From Charina bottae (lineage: Eukaryota > Chordata > Lepidosauria > Squamata > Charinaidae): a stretch of DNA of 64,000 nt. The translations under genes and the position numbers were made by a program. The stretch is from the NCBI GenBank assembly GCA_023362775.1, contig JALMGJ010000006.1, forward strand, positions 56,069,001 to 56,133,000. The letters are read 5' to 3'. The first letter of the stretch is position 1. Every line of letters begins with the position of its first letter. Of this stretch, positions 55,329 to 64,000 are shown piece after piece. The notes below the pieces were generated by a model that saw only the letters and a program-made list of their open reading frames with translations, had not been told where the DNA came from and made no database searches.

Positions 55329-55469
55329 TGTCTATGAAGGTTCTCAGTCATCCAGGTGGAATTGTTTGTAGCTTGAATCATGTCAACTGGATTTCTATTT
55401 TCTCAGTGGAAGGAGCGAAACGTTTCCACTGAGAAAATAGAAATCCAGTTGACATGATTCAAGCTACAT
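55329..55469. mobile_element. Minimal Penelope-derived inverted-arm insertion
   Basis: A 12-bp duplication ACAGAGGATGTA (55317-55328, 55470-55481) flanks a 141-bp insert. The left copy (minus) runs from the PLE 3' terminus inward and stops at TTTTCTCAGTGGA; the right copy (plus) starts AGGAGCGAAACGTTTCCACT and runs outward. The two arms pair over about 45 bp around a short centre. The left copy's 5' end falls right after GAAACGTT of the hammerhead-like core. Confidence 0.9.
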
Positions 55470-55489
55470 ACAGAGGATGTAAGTTGGAT

Positions 55490-57395
55490 CTACTTGGATC
55501 CTATATGACAGGGTTGCACATGGTTCAACCCTTATTTCGGGGAGATGACTCAGACCTTGTGGGTGTCTAGCATAGACTCCTCATTGTTAATGTAACTCTT
55601 GAAAGTCAAGATGCTTTAAAGAATAGCAAGAAGGTGCTGTCCTTACACTGACACAAAGTCCAAACTACTTCTGCCAAATACTTTGCAACATTTTTTGTCT
55701 ACATCAGCTGTTCTTTGGTGGCCAGGCCAGTGCATTTCCTTTACATACTCCTATTGCCTTAAGTCACTATCTTTAGAACGATTTCCATTTCTCTGTAAAT
55801 ATATCTGCAATTTATTAAGCCAGTTTGTTATATGAGACTGATTCTATCAGAGAGAGAGAGAGATGCTGTATGATGTGTTCTTTGTCTTCTTGGAATGGCT
55901 CCTTGTGCTTTCTACTAATCTTTGACTACACAATCCATATGCACTTACATCTGCTTCAACAAAGAGACAGTTCTCTTTGTGGCTCTTTTAGTATGGATGC
56001 AAGAATTCTAAACCAGCCTGCAGTCAAAGACCCTGTCTATCCTGAAAAATAAGGCTCATTGAATAAGGCTCATGGCATTTACTGTAGGACTGCACTTTCA
56101 ATTACTAAATAAGATTATTGGTAAATTGCATTCTTATGCACACACATTTGAGTATAAAACATATTGAATAAAAAGGACTCATGTGTATCAGTGAGGTAAA
56201 AACAAATCACTTTTAATTAGCATTATTAATCTGTTGGAACAATGCATATAGTTGTTTTATAGCGAAACCAGTTAAATGTTTTCCTTCAAAAAGGTGAGGG
56301 TGAAATTTGCATAAAAGAAGTAATTTCCATTTTAACAATCTTGCAGGGTGTATTTACTGAGGGATAATGACTTGCTCTTGCATCAGCTTTAATGATGGTG
56401 GTGATTGCGCAATATCCTTACCCAGATGATTAAATTAACCCATTTTCTAGTTTTGCACAATGCAATTAAAAACTAACCAAATTAAAAACTAACCAAACAC
56501 ACAATACATTAAGCCATACAAGACAAACTAAAATTAAAACTAGCCAAGTTCTTCATGCAGTATGTGAATTCAGCTATTACGTTTGTAACTGAACTGATTA
56601 AGAGTGTTGTGGAAATTTGGCCAGGTCTGTCATTTTACACAGCTGACTGGTTTGATGCTAAGGCTACAATGAGATCTATATGAGTGATCCATTTTCTTAC
56701 AGTGAGTGACACACAGCACATCTATTCTTCTTACATATTTCAAAAATACAGATGCATTTCCTCAAATCCTGCAACTTCTTCTCATGCTTATGTTTTAAAG
56801 ATGAACTTGTTCTTACCACAGAATACCTAACCTCCCAAGTTTAGAAGACCAGAATTACTACATTCCAGACTGCCAAAGGTTGCAATAAACTCTGGTGGTT
56901 GCTGTTTGGAAAATAGAATACATGCCACTTATATACTAGTGTTGTCATTTATTGGAGATTTGTCCATTCCCTTTCCCGTGGGAATAGTTCAAGATCACTT
57001 GTACAATAGATCTTGTAGAAAAGTTAATTCCCAATGGAGGAAGCAGTGTAAGTTATATCCTTAATCAGAAAGTTGTGCCCAGATCAAGAATCCTAAGTAA
57101 TCATAAAATATGTAGTATTAAGAAATGCTAGTCTCCTAAGTAAAATATTAATTATGACAAGTGTTTCTGCATTAGTAGGATGTGAAGTGTGGAACATCAA
57201 AATGTCAGCTAAATTTGGAATATATACTGGATATAAACTGGAACCATTTTATATTATGGTTCTTTAACATTCAAAAGTTGCATCTGTCATTAAAAGCAGT
57301 GAAAATGCATTTTAGGAACATTCACATTTAGTAAATATCAGTGAAAATAGCAGATAGCAGTACACACTGTAAGGAAAGCCCAAGGGTGTTTAGAA
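55490..57395. other. AT-rich sequence, one diverged repeat
   Basis: A reverse copy of the unclassified dispersed repeat lies at about 56410-56600 (AACCAAACACACAATACATT). No other feature was recognised. Confidence 0.4.
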
Positions 57396-57400
57396 CTTAC

Positions 57401-57642
57401 TCTCCTCCACCATTACATAAACATGCTCATTTTGGGAATAGACATCCAGTGCAGAAATGATGCTTAAATAGCTTAGGTCCATGGCATCTCTGAGACTATT
57501 TGCTTCCATATGATTATGCCTGCCTGCTAAGAATTTTGGAATTCTTCTTTTATTTGAGATCAGATTGCTGAGACGATGGACTGAGGTATTTCTAGGGTTC
57601 ACTTCCCTGGAAGGTGTTCTCAGCCTTTTTCCTGTCTTCCTT
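57401..57642 (-). CDS. Candidate internal coding exon, gene unknown
   Basis: On the minus strand, TTTTACTAATTTCCAG (branch point TACTAAT plus acceptor) precedes a 242-base segment with one frame open end to end (80 codons plus two split bases) and then a GTAAGT donor at 57395-57400. The stop comes only three codons past the donor. The text begins RKTGKRLRTPSREVNPRNTS and includes LISNKRRIPKFLAGRHNH, AMDLSYLSIISALDVYSQ and NEHVYVMVEE. It has a basic first half and a tyrosine-containing second half (YLSI, YVMV). It matches no retroelement that I know, and no gene is recognised. Partner exons were not found. Confidence 0.45.
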
Positions 57643-57649
57643 CTGGAAA

Positions 57650-59240
57650 TTAGTAAAACTAATCCTTTTACATGGATCCAGTTGTTTTCATCCCCCCTCT
57701 TTTATAGACATGTGTGTATATACAAATACATATAAATTATTGGAAAATTTAAATTCTTTCATTATACAGATTATTGTAATACATTGTTTATTACTCTGGG
57801 GTCCCAGAATTGAAGAGTAATACAAAAATAAATAACAGCAATAAACAATAACATTTACCTGAACAGAACAGAGACTTAAAGATTTATTAATGCAGTAGTG
57901 ATGTTCAGGAAATCCTGAGATCTTCTCTGGCTATCAGTAGACCAAATTGTTAGGGCAACTTGTTATTAGTCCACAAAAAAGGAGGAAAATGGATCTAATA
58001 AACTCTGTAGGGCAGCTGCATTTGAGATGGTTTCTGAAGACCTGCATAAAATAAACCTTTCAGCAGACACAAAGCTAACCGAGTCATTAGTCTGGCACAT
58101 CAGTAGTTCTGAAAAGGCAGCCCGTTAATCCTCTGTGCAGTGTCCCCTTTCAAACCCTTAGGTTGTGAAGAGATGTGCCAAGTAAAAGAGATGTGCCTAT
58201 GTGACTCTTATTTTCTTATCCATTAAGGATCCAGGGGAGACTAACCTCTTTTAAGGACATTGTGATACTAATACATCTGATTATGATCATGCTGACTTGG
58301 CTAGAAGATCCACAATTCCCCTTATTCCTCTCTGTTCAGTTTGAGGGAATGCCCAGGGCTTTCTGTTAATATCCTTCACATCTGGAGAGCAATTCACTAC
58401 AGAATTAAATATCTTTTTCTGCCATGAACAGTGTGCACACATTGGATTTCAAAAAATTATTCCTTACCCAGAAAAAATAAAGTCTCATTTAGTGAAAATG
58501 GTGAAATAGACATAAAATCCCCAAATCCTGAACAGGGCAATACGTTTCTTAGGTATCATTATTACTTGGATACGGATCCTGGAATGTATCTATATGACCA
58601 GCACTTTTAAATTTTGTGTGATTCCTCTTTTTCACACAGGATAGGATTTTATGCACCTGAGCTGGGACTTTATCCCCCACGATTCCGTCCATCTTCTAAA
58701 ATATAAAACGGTCTTATTTCTCTTATCTGCTTTTGTATCCAAGGAACATACATGGAATTCTTAAAGATAAAAATAATTTTAAGTTCAATATGTGGAGTAA
58801 ATGAATGCTAAAATCCCACTTTCATAATACTAGAATGTGAGATGAAACTTAATGCTGAGAAAAGTAGTTACACAAAAGGAAGCGCTTCTTCATAGAGCCT
58901 GGAATCATATTTCACTTTCATAGAACTTAGATGTCTTTGACAGTATACTGGACAAATTCATGAAAGATAAAGCTATCAATGGCTTCCAGAAGCATGGCTA
59001 TAGCTCTGATGGAGTTGGGTGACCTATAAATCAAATGCATGTACCTGTTGTTGGCGGATATAAATATAAGTTGCTAATGAACTCTTCTCCTGCTTATAGG
59101 TTTCCTACTGGTATCTGATATGTTACTGTGGAAATGTTGGATTCGATGGTTTTTGGTGTGATCCACCATAGCTACTCTTTGGTACTATTATTCAGTGTAT
59201 CATTACAAGCATTTCAGGACTGTAATATTTTTGGCCCAGT
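57650..59240. other. Unassigned sequence with a weak exon-like site
   Basis: At 58640 a strong acceptor (TTCCTCTTTTTCACACAG) precedes IGFYAPELGLYPPRFRPSSK, one more codon and a stop (58704-58706). The opposite strand of the same stretch is also open, so it is not called. Confidence 0.35.
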
Positions 59241-59253
59241 GTAATGCAAAAAG

Positions 59254-59593
59254 CGGGGGCATGGTGGCTCAGTGGGTAAGACGCCAGGCTTGTCGATCGG
59301 AAGATCGCAAGATCGGAGGTTCGAATCCCTAGTCCCGTGTGACAGAGTGAGCTCCCACACTCGCCCCAGCTCTTGCCAACCTAGCAATTCGAAAGCATGC
59401 AAATGCAAGTCGATTAATAGGTACCACTTCAGTGGGTAGGTAACAGCGTTCTGCATGCGTCATGCCAGCCACATGACCGTGGAAGTGTCTTCGGATGATG
59501 CTGGCTCTTCAGCTAACAAACGGAGATGAGCACCGGCCCCTAGAGTCGGACACAACTGCACAAATGTGCGGGGGGAACCTTTACTTTACCTTT
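59254..59593 (+). mobile_element. Sauria-type SINE
   Basis: The tRNA-like head GGGGGCATGGTGGCTCAGTG and B box GGTTCGAATCCCTAG lead through the unrelated body to GGGGGGAACCTTTACTTTAC at the 3' end. An exact 12-bp duplication TAATGCAAAAAG flanks it (59242-59253, 59594-59605), so the insertion is fairly recent. Confidence 0.93.
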
Positions 59594-59609
59594 TAATGCA
59601 AAAAGATGT

Positions 59610-60070
59610 GATGTCAGCCAACTAGCATCAACTGTGGAAAATGTTTCTATCTGAAGGTAAGCCTCCTCATAGACAACCCAATCTTCTGTGTATTTTTGCA
59701 GGAGATAGAGGAACTGCCACAAGAAACCCACATGTGGGATGAGAACTGTATATCCACACTTTGTATGTTTATTTTAGGGATCTGTGAAAAAACCCACTGT
59801 GACATGAGTAGCTCAGGGTGGTATCTTTTCTCACACCAGTTTCTACTCTTCTTGTATACTGGAAGCATGCAAACTTTTTTGGGCTAAAGATTGCACTTTA
59901 CCTTTGATATAATGTGATGTAATTTATATTACATTGATTGCATTTGTAGTTTATTGATTATGGTTCATATCTATTCTCTCTTGTTACATTAAAAATTGGT
60001 GGCAATTTTTGGAGACGGACTAAATTCAAGATTTGGTGAGGCTGTAGGTTGTACAACCTTCTTGTACATT
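59610..60070. other. Unassigned sequence
   Basis: Splice-like motifs on + (GAAG|GTAAGC at about 59655 and TATTTTTGCAG at 59700) are seen without a convincing exon. Confidence 0.35.
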
Positions 60071-60084
60071 TTTTTTAATCCGTT

Positions 60085-60270
60085 CAATTTTCTCCAATTC
60101 TCAGAGACTGCCTGGACAAGTCCCTGCAGTTTTCTTGGCAAGGTTTTTCAGAAGTGGTTTGCCATTCCCTGCTTCCTAGGGCCAAGAGAAAGTGACTGGC
60201 CCAAGGTCACCCAGCTGGCTTTGTGCCTAAGGCGGGGCTAGAACTCATGGTCTCCCAGTTTCTAGCCTTA
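60085..60270 (-). mobile_element. tRNA-derived MIR/CORE-like SINE, part 1
   Basis: GCAGTTTTCTTGGCAAGG, CCCAAGGTCACCCAGCTGG and GGCGGGGCTAGAACTCATGG are the reverse of the SINE body and B box. The A-box end is displaced to 60807-60836 by a LINE insertion. Confidence 0.8.
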
Positions 60271-60806
60271 TAATTACTTGGGAAGATAGGCGGACTAATG
60301 TTAGCGTATTAGAAGAAGCGAAAACCACCAGCATTGAAACAATGATCATCCAACATCAACTTCGCTGGACCGGTCATGTTGTTCGAATGCCTGACCATCA
60401 TCTTCCAAAGCAGCTACTTTACTCCCAACTTAAGAATGGAAAACGGAATATTGGTGGACAGCAAAAGAGATTCAAAGATACTCTCAAAGCTAATTTAAAA
60501 AAATGTAATATCAGCATTGAGAACTGGGAAGCCCTAACTCATGAGCATTTCAATTGGAGGTCAGCCTTTATTAATGGTGCTATGGACTTTGAAGAAGCAC
60601 GAGTACAGGGCGAAAGGGAGAAAAGAGCTAAAAGGAAGGCAAGTCAGGCAAACCCTCATCATGACCGTCTCCCACCCGGAAACCTATGCCCTCATTGTGG
60701 GAGGTTGTGCGGATCCAGAATTGGCCTTTATAGACACTTACGGATCCACTGTTAAAATTTTACCTTTGGAAGACAATCTTACTCGGCTACGAGTGATCAC
60801 CAATGA
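60271..60806 (+). pseudogene. LINE ORF2 C-terminal fragment with C2H2 finger, inserted in a SINE
   Basis: The frame at 60342-60755 reads HQLRWTGHVVRMPDHHLPKQ, KRFKDTLKANLKKCNISIEN, and ends with a zinc finger CPHCGRLCGSRIGLYRHLRIH. This RWTGHVVRM...C2H2 arrangement is the C-terminus of a non-LTR retrotransposon, clade uncertain. It carries 137 open codons. A short duplication CCTTA (60266-60270, 60807-60811) brackets it, consistent with insertion in the older SINE. Confidence 0.75.
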
Positions 60807-60836
60807 CCTTAACCACTGCACCAAACTGGCTCTCTA
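60807..60836 (-). mobile_element. tRNA-derived SINE, part 2 (head)
   Basis: CCTTAACCACTGCACCAAAC then TGGCTCTC is the reverse of the SINE head and completes the copy begun at 60085. Confidence 0.75.
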
Positions 60837-60975
60837 GTGAAATCTAACACATGAAAAAAAGATAGGGCATTAACATTCAGAGTTATTGAGTGTTTTTCAA
60901 AAGAAGGTGTACATTGCTTTATGTGCTATTTTTCTAATAAAATAGCCATTTACCAATCTATAACTGTTCCATGTA

Positions 60976-61309
60976 AAAAGGTAAAGGTTCCCCCCGCACA
61001 TTTGTGCAGTCATGTCCGACTCTAGGGGCCGGTGCTCCTCTCCGTTTGTTAGCCGAAGAGCCAGCGTTGTCCGAAGATGCTTCCACAGTCATGTGGCCGG
61101 CATGACGCGTGCGGAATGCTGTTACCGTCCCACCGAAGTGGTACCTATTCATCTACTTGTATTTGTATGCTTTCGAATTGCTAGGTTGGCAAGAGCTGGG
61201 GCTAGTGCAGGAGCTCACTCCGTCACGCAGGCTAGGGATTCGAACCTCCGAACTTGCGATCTTCTGATCGACAAGCCTGGTGTCTTACCCGCTGAGCCAC
61301 CACTTCCCC
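60976..61309 (-). mobile_element. Sauria-type SINE
   Basis: Minus-strand head GGGGAAGTGGTGGCTCAGCG, B box GGTTCGAATCCCTAG, 3' end AAAAGGTAAAGGTTCCCC at the left. An exact 14-bp duplication AACTGTTCCATGTA flanks it (60962-60975, 61310-61323). Confidence 0.93.
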
Positions 61310-61357
61310 AACTGTTCCATGTACCATCATATTAAAAACTTCTATTCTTATCTTTCA

Positions 61358-61445
61358 GCTTTTATTTATTTTATTTATTTATACATCATATTTCTATGAC
61401 CGCCCATCTCCCCCTCAAGGAGGGACCCTGGGCAGTTAGGGTCTC
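61358..61445 (-). repeat. L2-type 3' tail
   Basis: TTTATT repeats then GACCGCCCATCTCCCCCTCA and GGGACCCTGGGCAGTT give the L2 tail in reverse. Confidence 0.65.
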
Positions 61446-62380
61446 GTATTAAAAATTAAAATAATAAGAAAATGCTTATGTAATGAATCAATACCAATAT
61501 AGGATTACTGCAATTGTTGGCGATGGGGCCAGCTTCTAAAGCAAGCCCTTCACCAAATTCTCTAACAACAGACCAAAGGAAGAGAGAGAGAGAGAAAATG
61601 CATCCATCAGAGAAAGGGATGCATGATTAAAATGACTATGACTCAAGTATTTCCAAACAAGCACTGCTCTTAAAAAATGATACTAATTTATATTAAATCA
61701 TTCTAGCAAAATAATGTGTTAATTCTGAATTCTGCCAAATGTTTTATAGCATATCTGAGTAATGGGATAGGACCATTACTCAGGTACACTCATGACTGCA
61801 TAAGCACTAACAGAACTGCATTGATGAAAGCATGGCTGTTTATTTTCTGGTTCTTCTATGTTTCAAAAGAGAAGCACAAAACCAAGTGAAGAACTTTTTT
61901 TTTAAAAAAGTCCTTAAATAGAATATCTCGTAATATGCCACAAAACTACATTGTGCCCCAATATTTCCTTCCTATTATTCAATTCTAATCATCTAGTTGA
62001 CTTTTATCATCATTACAGGATTTCCTGCACAAAAGAAATGCTCATCTACCTTTTTTCCCAGTAAGTTTCCAGAACTCTTTTCATTGATTCTTTTTCTCAT
62101 CACTGCTTCGGTTTGATAAGAAATCATGTTTCAAAGTTCCTATAATGAAATTGACACCTCCCTCCGAAATTGGTCTGTTTAAGTCACAAAATAGTATTTC
62201 TAATGTTAACATTGGCTTTGATCCAATGTTTGAAGATCTTATATAAGGTTTTCTACACCTGTGAGTTTCCCTTGGCTAAAAAGATTCCCTTTTCATTCCA
62301 AAACAGGCAATACTGTTATTAGGCCAGCTAAAAATAATGTGTGTTTCCAAGAACTCTCCAGTAGTTGAAGTTTGGAAGCT
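61446..62380. other. AT-rich sequence, nothing recognised
   Basis: Only a short GA run at 61580-61596. Confidence 0.4.
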
Positions 62381-62384
62381 TGTA

Positions 62385-63101
62385 CAAGTAGTCCTTGCTT
62401 AACGATCACAACTAGGACCAGCAACTCTGTTGCTAAGCAATGCAGTCATTAAGCAAGATATCCCATGACTGTGACCAACTTATGTCAGGGTAGCGCATAT
62501 ATCGCATTGAGGCGTTCTGTGAGTATGCAAATAACTTGACAGCTCACAGTCTGTTATAGACAAAGTCTACACAGACCTTTACTGTACAATATTTACAGAA
62601 CCAGAACTTACAATACATTGACAACCAGCCACAACTCCAACAACCAGCCACACCCACAACCCATGGTGCACTTCTTTATATAAAGTGGTTTGTGCTGTGT
62701 CATGTATCCACACCCTCCAGGTGTGAACCCTGAGCGAGCTGAGCTAATCACAAACACAGCTCAGCTGTGCTCTGTCATTTACCATATTCACACTGATAAA
62801 ATTCCTACTCCAGGGTAAAACCCTGACAAGTTATGACCTCACTTCTGCTGTGGTCGTTAAGTGAGTCACAGCGGGTTGTTAAATGAGACATCATGTGACT
62901 GTGACTTGCAATTTTATTGCCAGCTTCTCCATTGATTCAGTTTGTCAGAAGCCGGACGTGAAGGTTGCAAATGGTGATCATGTGACTGCAGGATGCTGCA
63001 ATGGTTGTCAGTGCAAGGACCAGTTGTAAAGTTACTTTTTCAGCCCTTTTGTAACTTTGAACAGTCACTAAACAGGACAGTTGTTAAGCGAGGACTACTT
63101 A
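62385..63101. mobile_element. Tigger/pogo-like element interrupted by a solo LTR
   Basis: CAAGTAGTCCTTGCTTAACG at the left and GTTAAGCGAGGACTACTT at the right are inverted termini next to TA. Internal GTGGTCGTTAAGTGAGTCAC and CATGTGACTGTGAC also match the 47.3-kb copy. The interior is split at 62483. Confidence 0.75.
62483..62828. mobile_element. Putative solo LTR
   Basis: The 346-bp insert begins TGTCAGGGT and ends ACCCTGACA, the TG...CA form of a long terminal repeat with short inverted ends. Flanks ACTTA / AGTTA agree at 4 of 5 bases. A TATATAAAG box lies near 62677. No internal retroviral coding region exists in the window; class (ERV or Ty3-like) is undetermined. Confidence 0.55.
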
Positions 63102-63104
63102 CAG

Positions 63105-63430
63105 TATATGTGATTATGAGATCTTTCATTAATGTTTGAGATTCTTCTCTTAGTCAACAATATTTTAACCCCTCACAGGACTGAAAACAGAATATTAGGC
63201 TTGACAGTCCTAGATGATCATCATTGGACAGCAGTTGACAAAGCAAGGCGCCACACCAGCTCAGTGCAGGAACCCAGATTAATGGATCCCTGACAGATAG
63301 TTGTCCATCCTCTTTTTGTATTTCTCCAGTGAAGCATGGGAGCTCCCTCCCTCCCCCTCCCTCCCTTGATAGTTAGCTCCAGTGAAGGGGAAGCATGCCA
63401 TCTCCAGAGTCCACTGGAGTTGGGTGGCCA
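63105..63430. other. Unassigned sequence with CCCTCC run
   Basis: A short CCCTCCCTCC tract is at 63343-63365. Part may belong to the CR1-like remnant that follows. Confidence 0.35.
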
Positions 63431-63436
63431 ATAAAT

Positions 63437-63471
63437 TTAAAATAATAATGATAATGATAATGATGATAATC
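63437..63471. repeat. (ATAATG)n-like microsatellite
   Basis: AATAATGATAATGATAATGATG forms a short imperfect run. Confidence 0.8.
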
Positions 63472-63479
63472 TCCCTTGG

Positions 63480-63830
63480 GAATGGGTTGTACTGTCAAAA
63501 TACTGTTACAGTTAGGAGTGTTTCCCAACATTGGAACAGATTCTCTTTCCTGTACTTAAGACTATTAGTCTATGTGCTGCACATTGTGATGACAGAAAAA
63601 AAGACTTGACCATCTTCTGTGGGACACCTCTTCTGGTATTTGAAAACTCCTAGCAGCTCCCCTCAGTCTTGTTTTCCCAAGATTAAATATACCCGGTTCC
63701 CGCAGTCTCTCCTCGTGTTGGTTATCTGTCTCTGAACATTGGTGTTGCCATTTTTTGCATTTCTTCCAGTTTCTCTGAATCTTTCTAATGTTTGGTACTC
63801 AGAACTGAGTGAAGTACTTGAAATGTATCT
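63480..63830 (-). mobile_element. Ancient CR1-like LINE remnant
   Basis: CCGCAGTCTCTCCTCGTGTT, CATTTCTTCCAGTTTCTCTG and TTGGTACTCAGAACTGAG resemble the widespread amniote repeat text (CCTCATAGGGCTTGG... CCAGTTTGTC... GTGCCCAGAACTGG) in the same family as 48045-48790. No frame is open. Confidence 0.5.
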
Positions 63831-63879
63831 AATTTAGAAGTATTAACTTCTATGATTTTGAAACCATTTATATTAATGC

Positions 63880-63985
63880 AGTCTAAATTATAGTTGATCA
63901 CAAGCTGAATATAAGCAATAGGCTGCTAGACTTTATAGCAGCCACATTACACTATTGCTTCATATTCAGCTTGTGATAAATTATA
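63880..63985. repeat. Inverted repeat at window end
   Basis: TTATAGTTGATCACAAGCTG at 63890 and CATATTCAGCTTGTGATAAA at 63960 are reverse complements over about 17 bases (GATCACAAGCTGAATATA against TATTCAGCTTGTGATAA), with a 45-base spacer containing a second pair GCTAGAC/CTTTATAGCAGC. Confidence 0.6.
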
Positions 63986-64000
63986 ATTCAAAAATCCTTT

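Overview
The window is AT-rich vertebrate nuclear DNA, almost certainly from a squamate reptile (lizard or snake; I cannot tell which). The signature is the repeat set: Sauria-type tRNA-headed SINEs ending in an ACCTTT-like tail, Bov-B (RTE) LINE 3' ends, L2-clade LINEs with the CCGCCCAGAGTC/GAGATGGGCGG 3' tail, Penelope-like elements (PLEs) with a GIY-YIG domain, squamate-style L1 remnants and several hAT and Tigger-like non-autonomous DNA transposons. There are no prokaryotic genes, operons or CRISPR arrays. Nearly all long open frames are retroelement proteins or accidental frames in GC-rich repeats.

Layout. Bases 1-760 are a CpG-island-like block with a YY1-type ATGGCGGC start context and a 23-residue ORF; it looks like a host promoter/first-exon region, and the window opens on a consensus splice donor. 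From 0.8 to 22 kb there is AT-rich sequence (intron or intergenic) carrying SINEs, short L2 and Bov-B ends, three hAT miniature elements (one with an internal 61-bp tandem expansion) and a half-L1-like ORF1 element (18.95-20.97 kb) that itself carries a Bov-B tail and a hAT element. From 22.1 to 28.2 kb lies a near-complete but broken L2-clade LINE whose reverse transcriptase is split by a 2.77-kb PLE insertion made of two nearly identical inverted 1.3-kb arms. From 28.2 to 36.9 kb there is a dense mosaic: LINE fragments, composite SINEs, a 5'-truncated Bov-B with exact 11-bp target duplications, a decayed PLE, a small palindromic PLE insertion, hAT elements and a CCTT microsatellite. From 38.29 to 41.20 kb lies a 2.9-kb GC-rich hAT-type element with exact 8-bp target duplications, GC-box/CCAAT arrays and large internal inverted repeats. 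The rest (41.2-64 kb) is AT-rich sequence with Tigger-like foldback elements, Sauria SINEs, an L1 remnant, a third palindromic PLE and ancient CR1-like pieces.

Host gene content is thin and unnamed. The best candidates are a terminal-exon-like ORF on + (41615-41700) and an 80-codon, splice-bounded open exon on - (57401-57642). Neither could be matched to a known gene by eye. The most notable biology is in the mobile DNA: three PLE insertions of different size and subfamily share an inverted-arm architecture with 12-13 bp target duplications, and all carry a hammerhead-ribozyme-like core next to the arm junctions.
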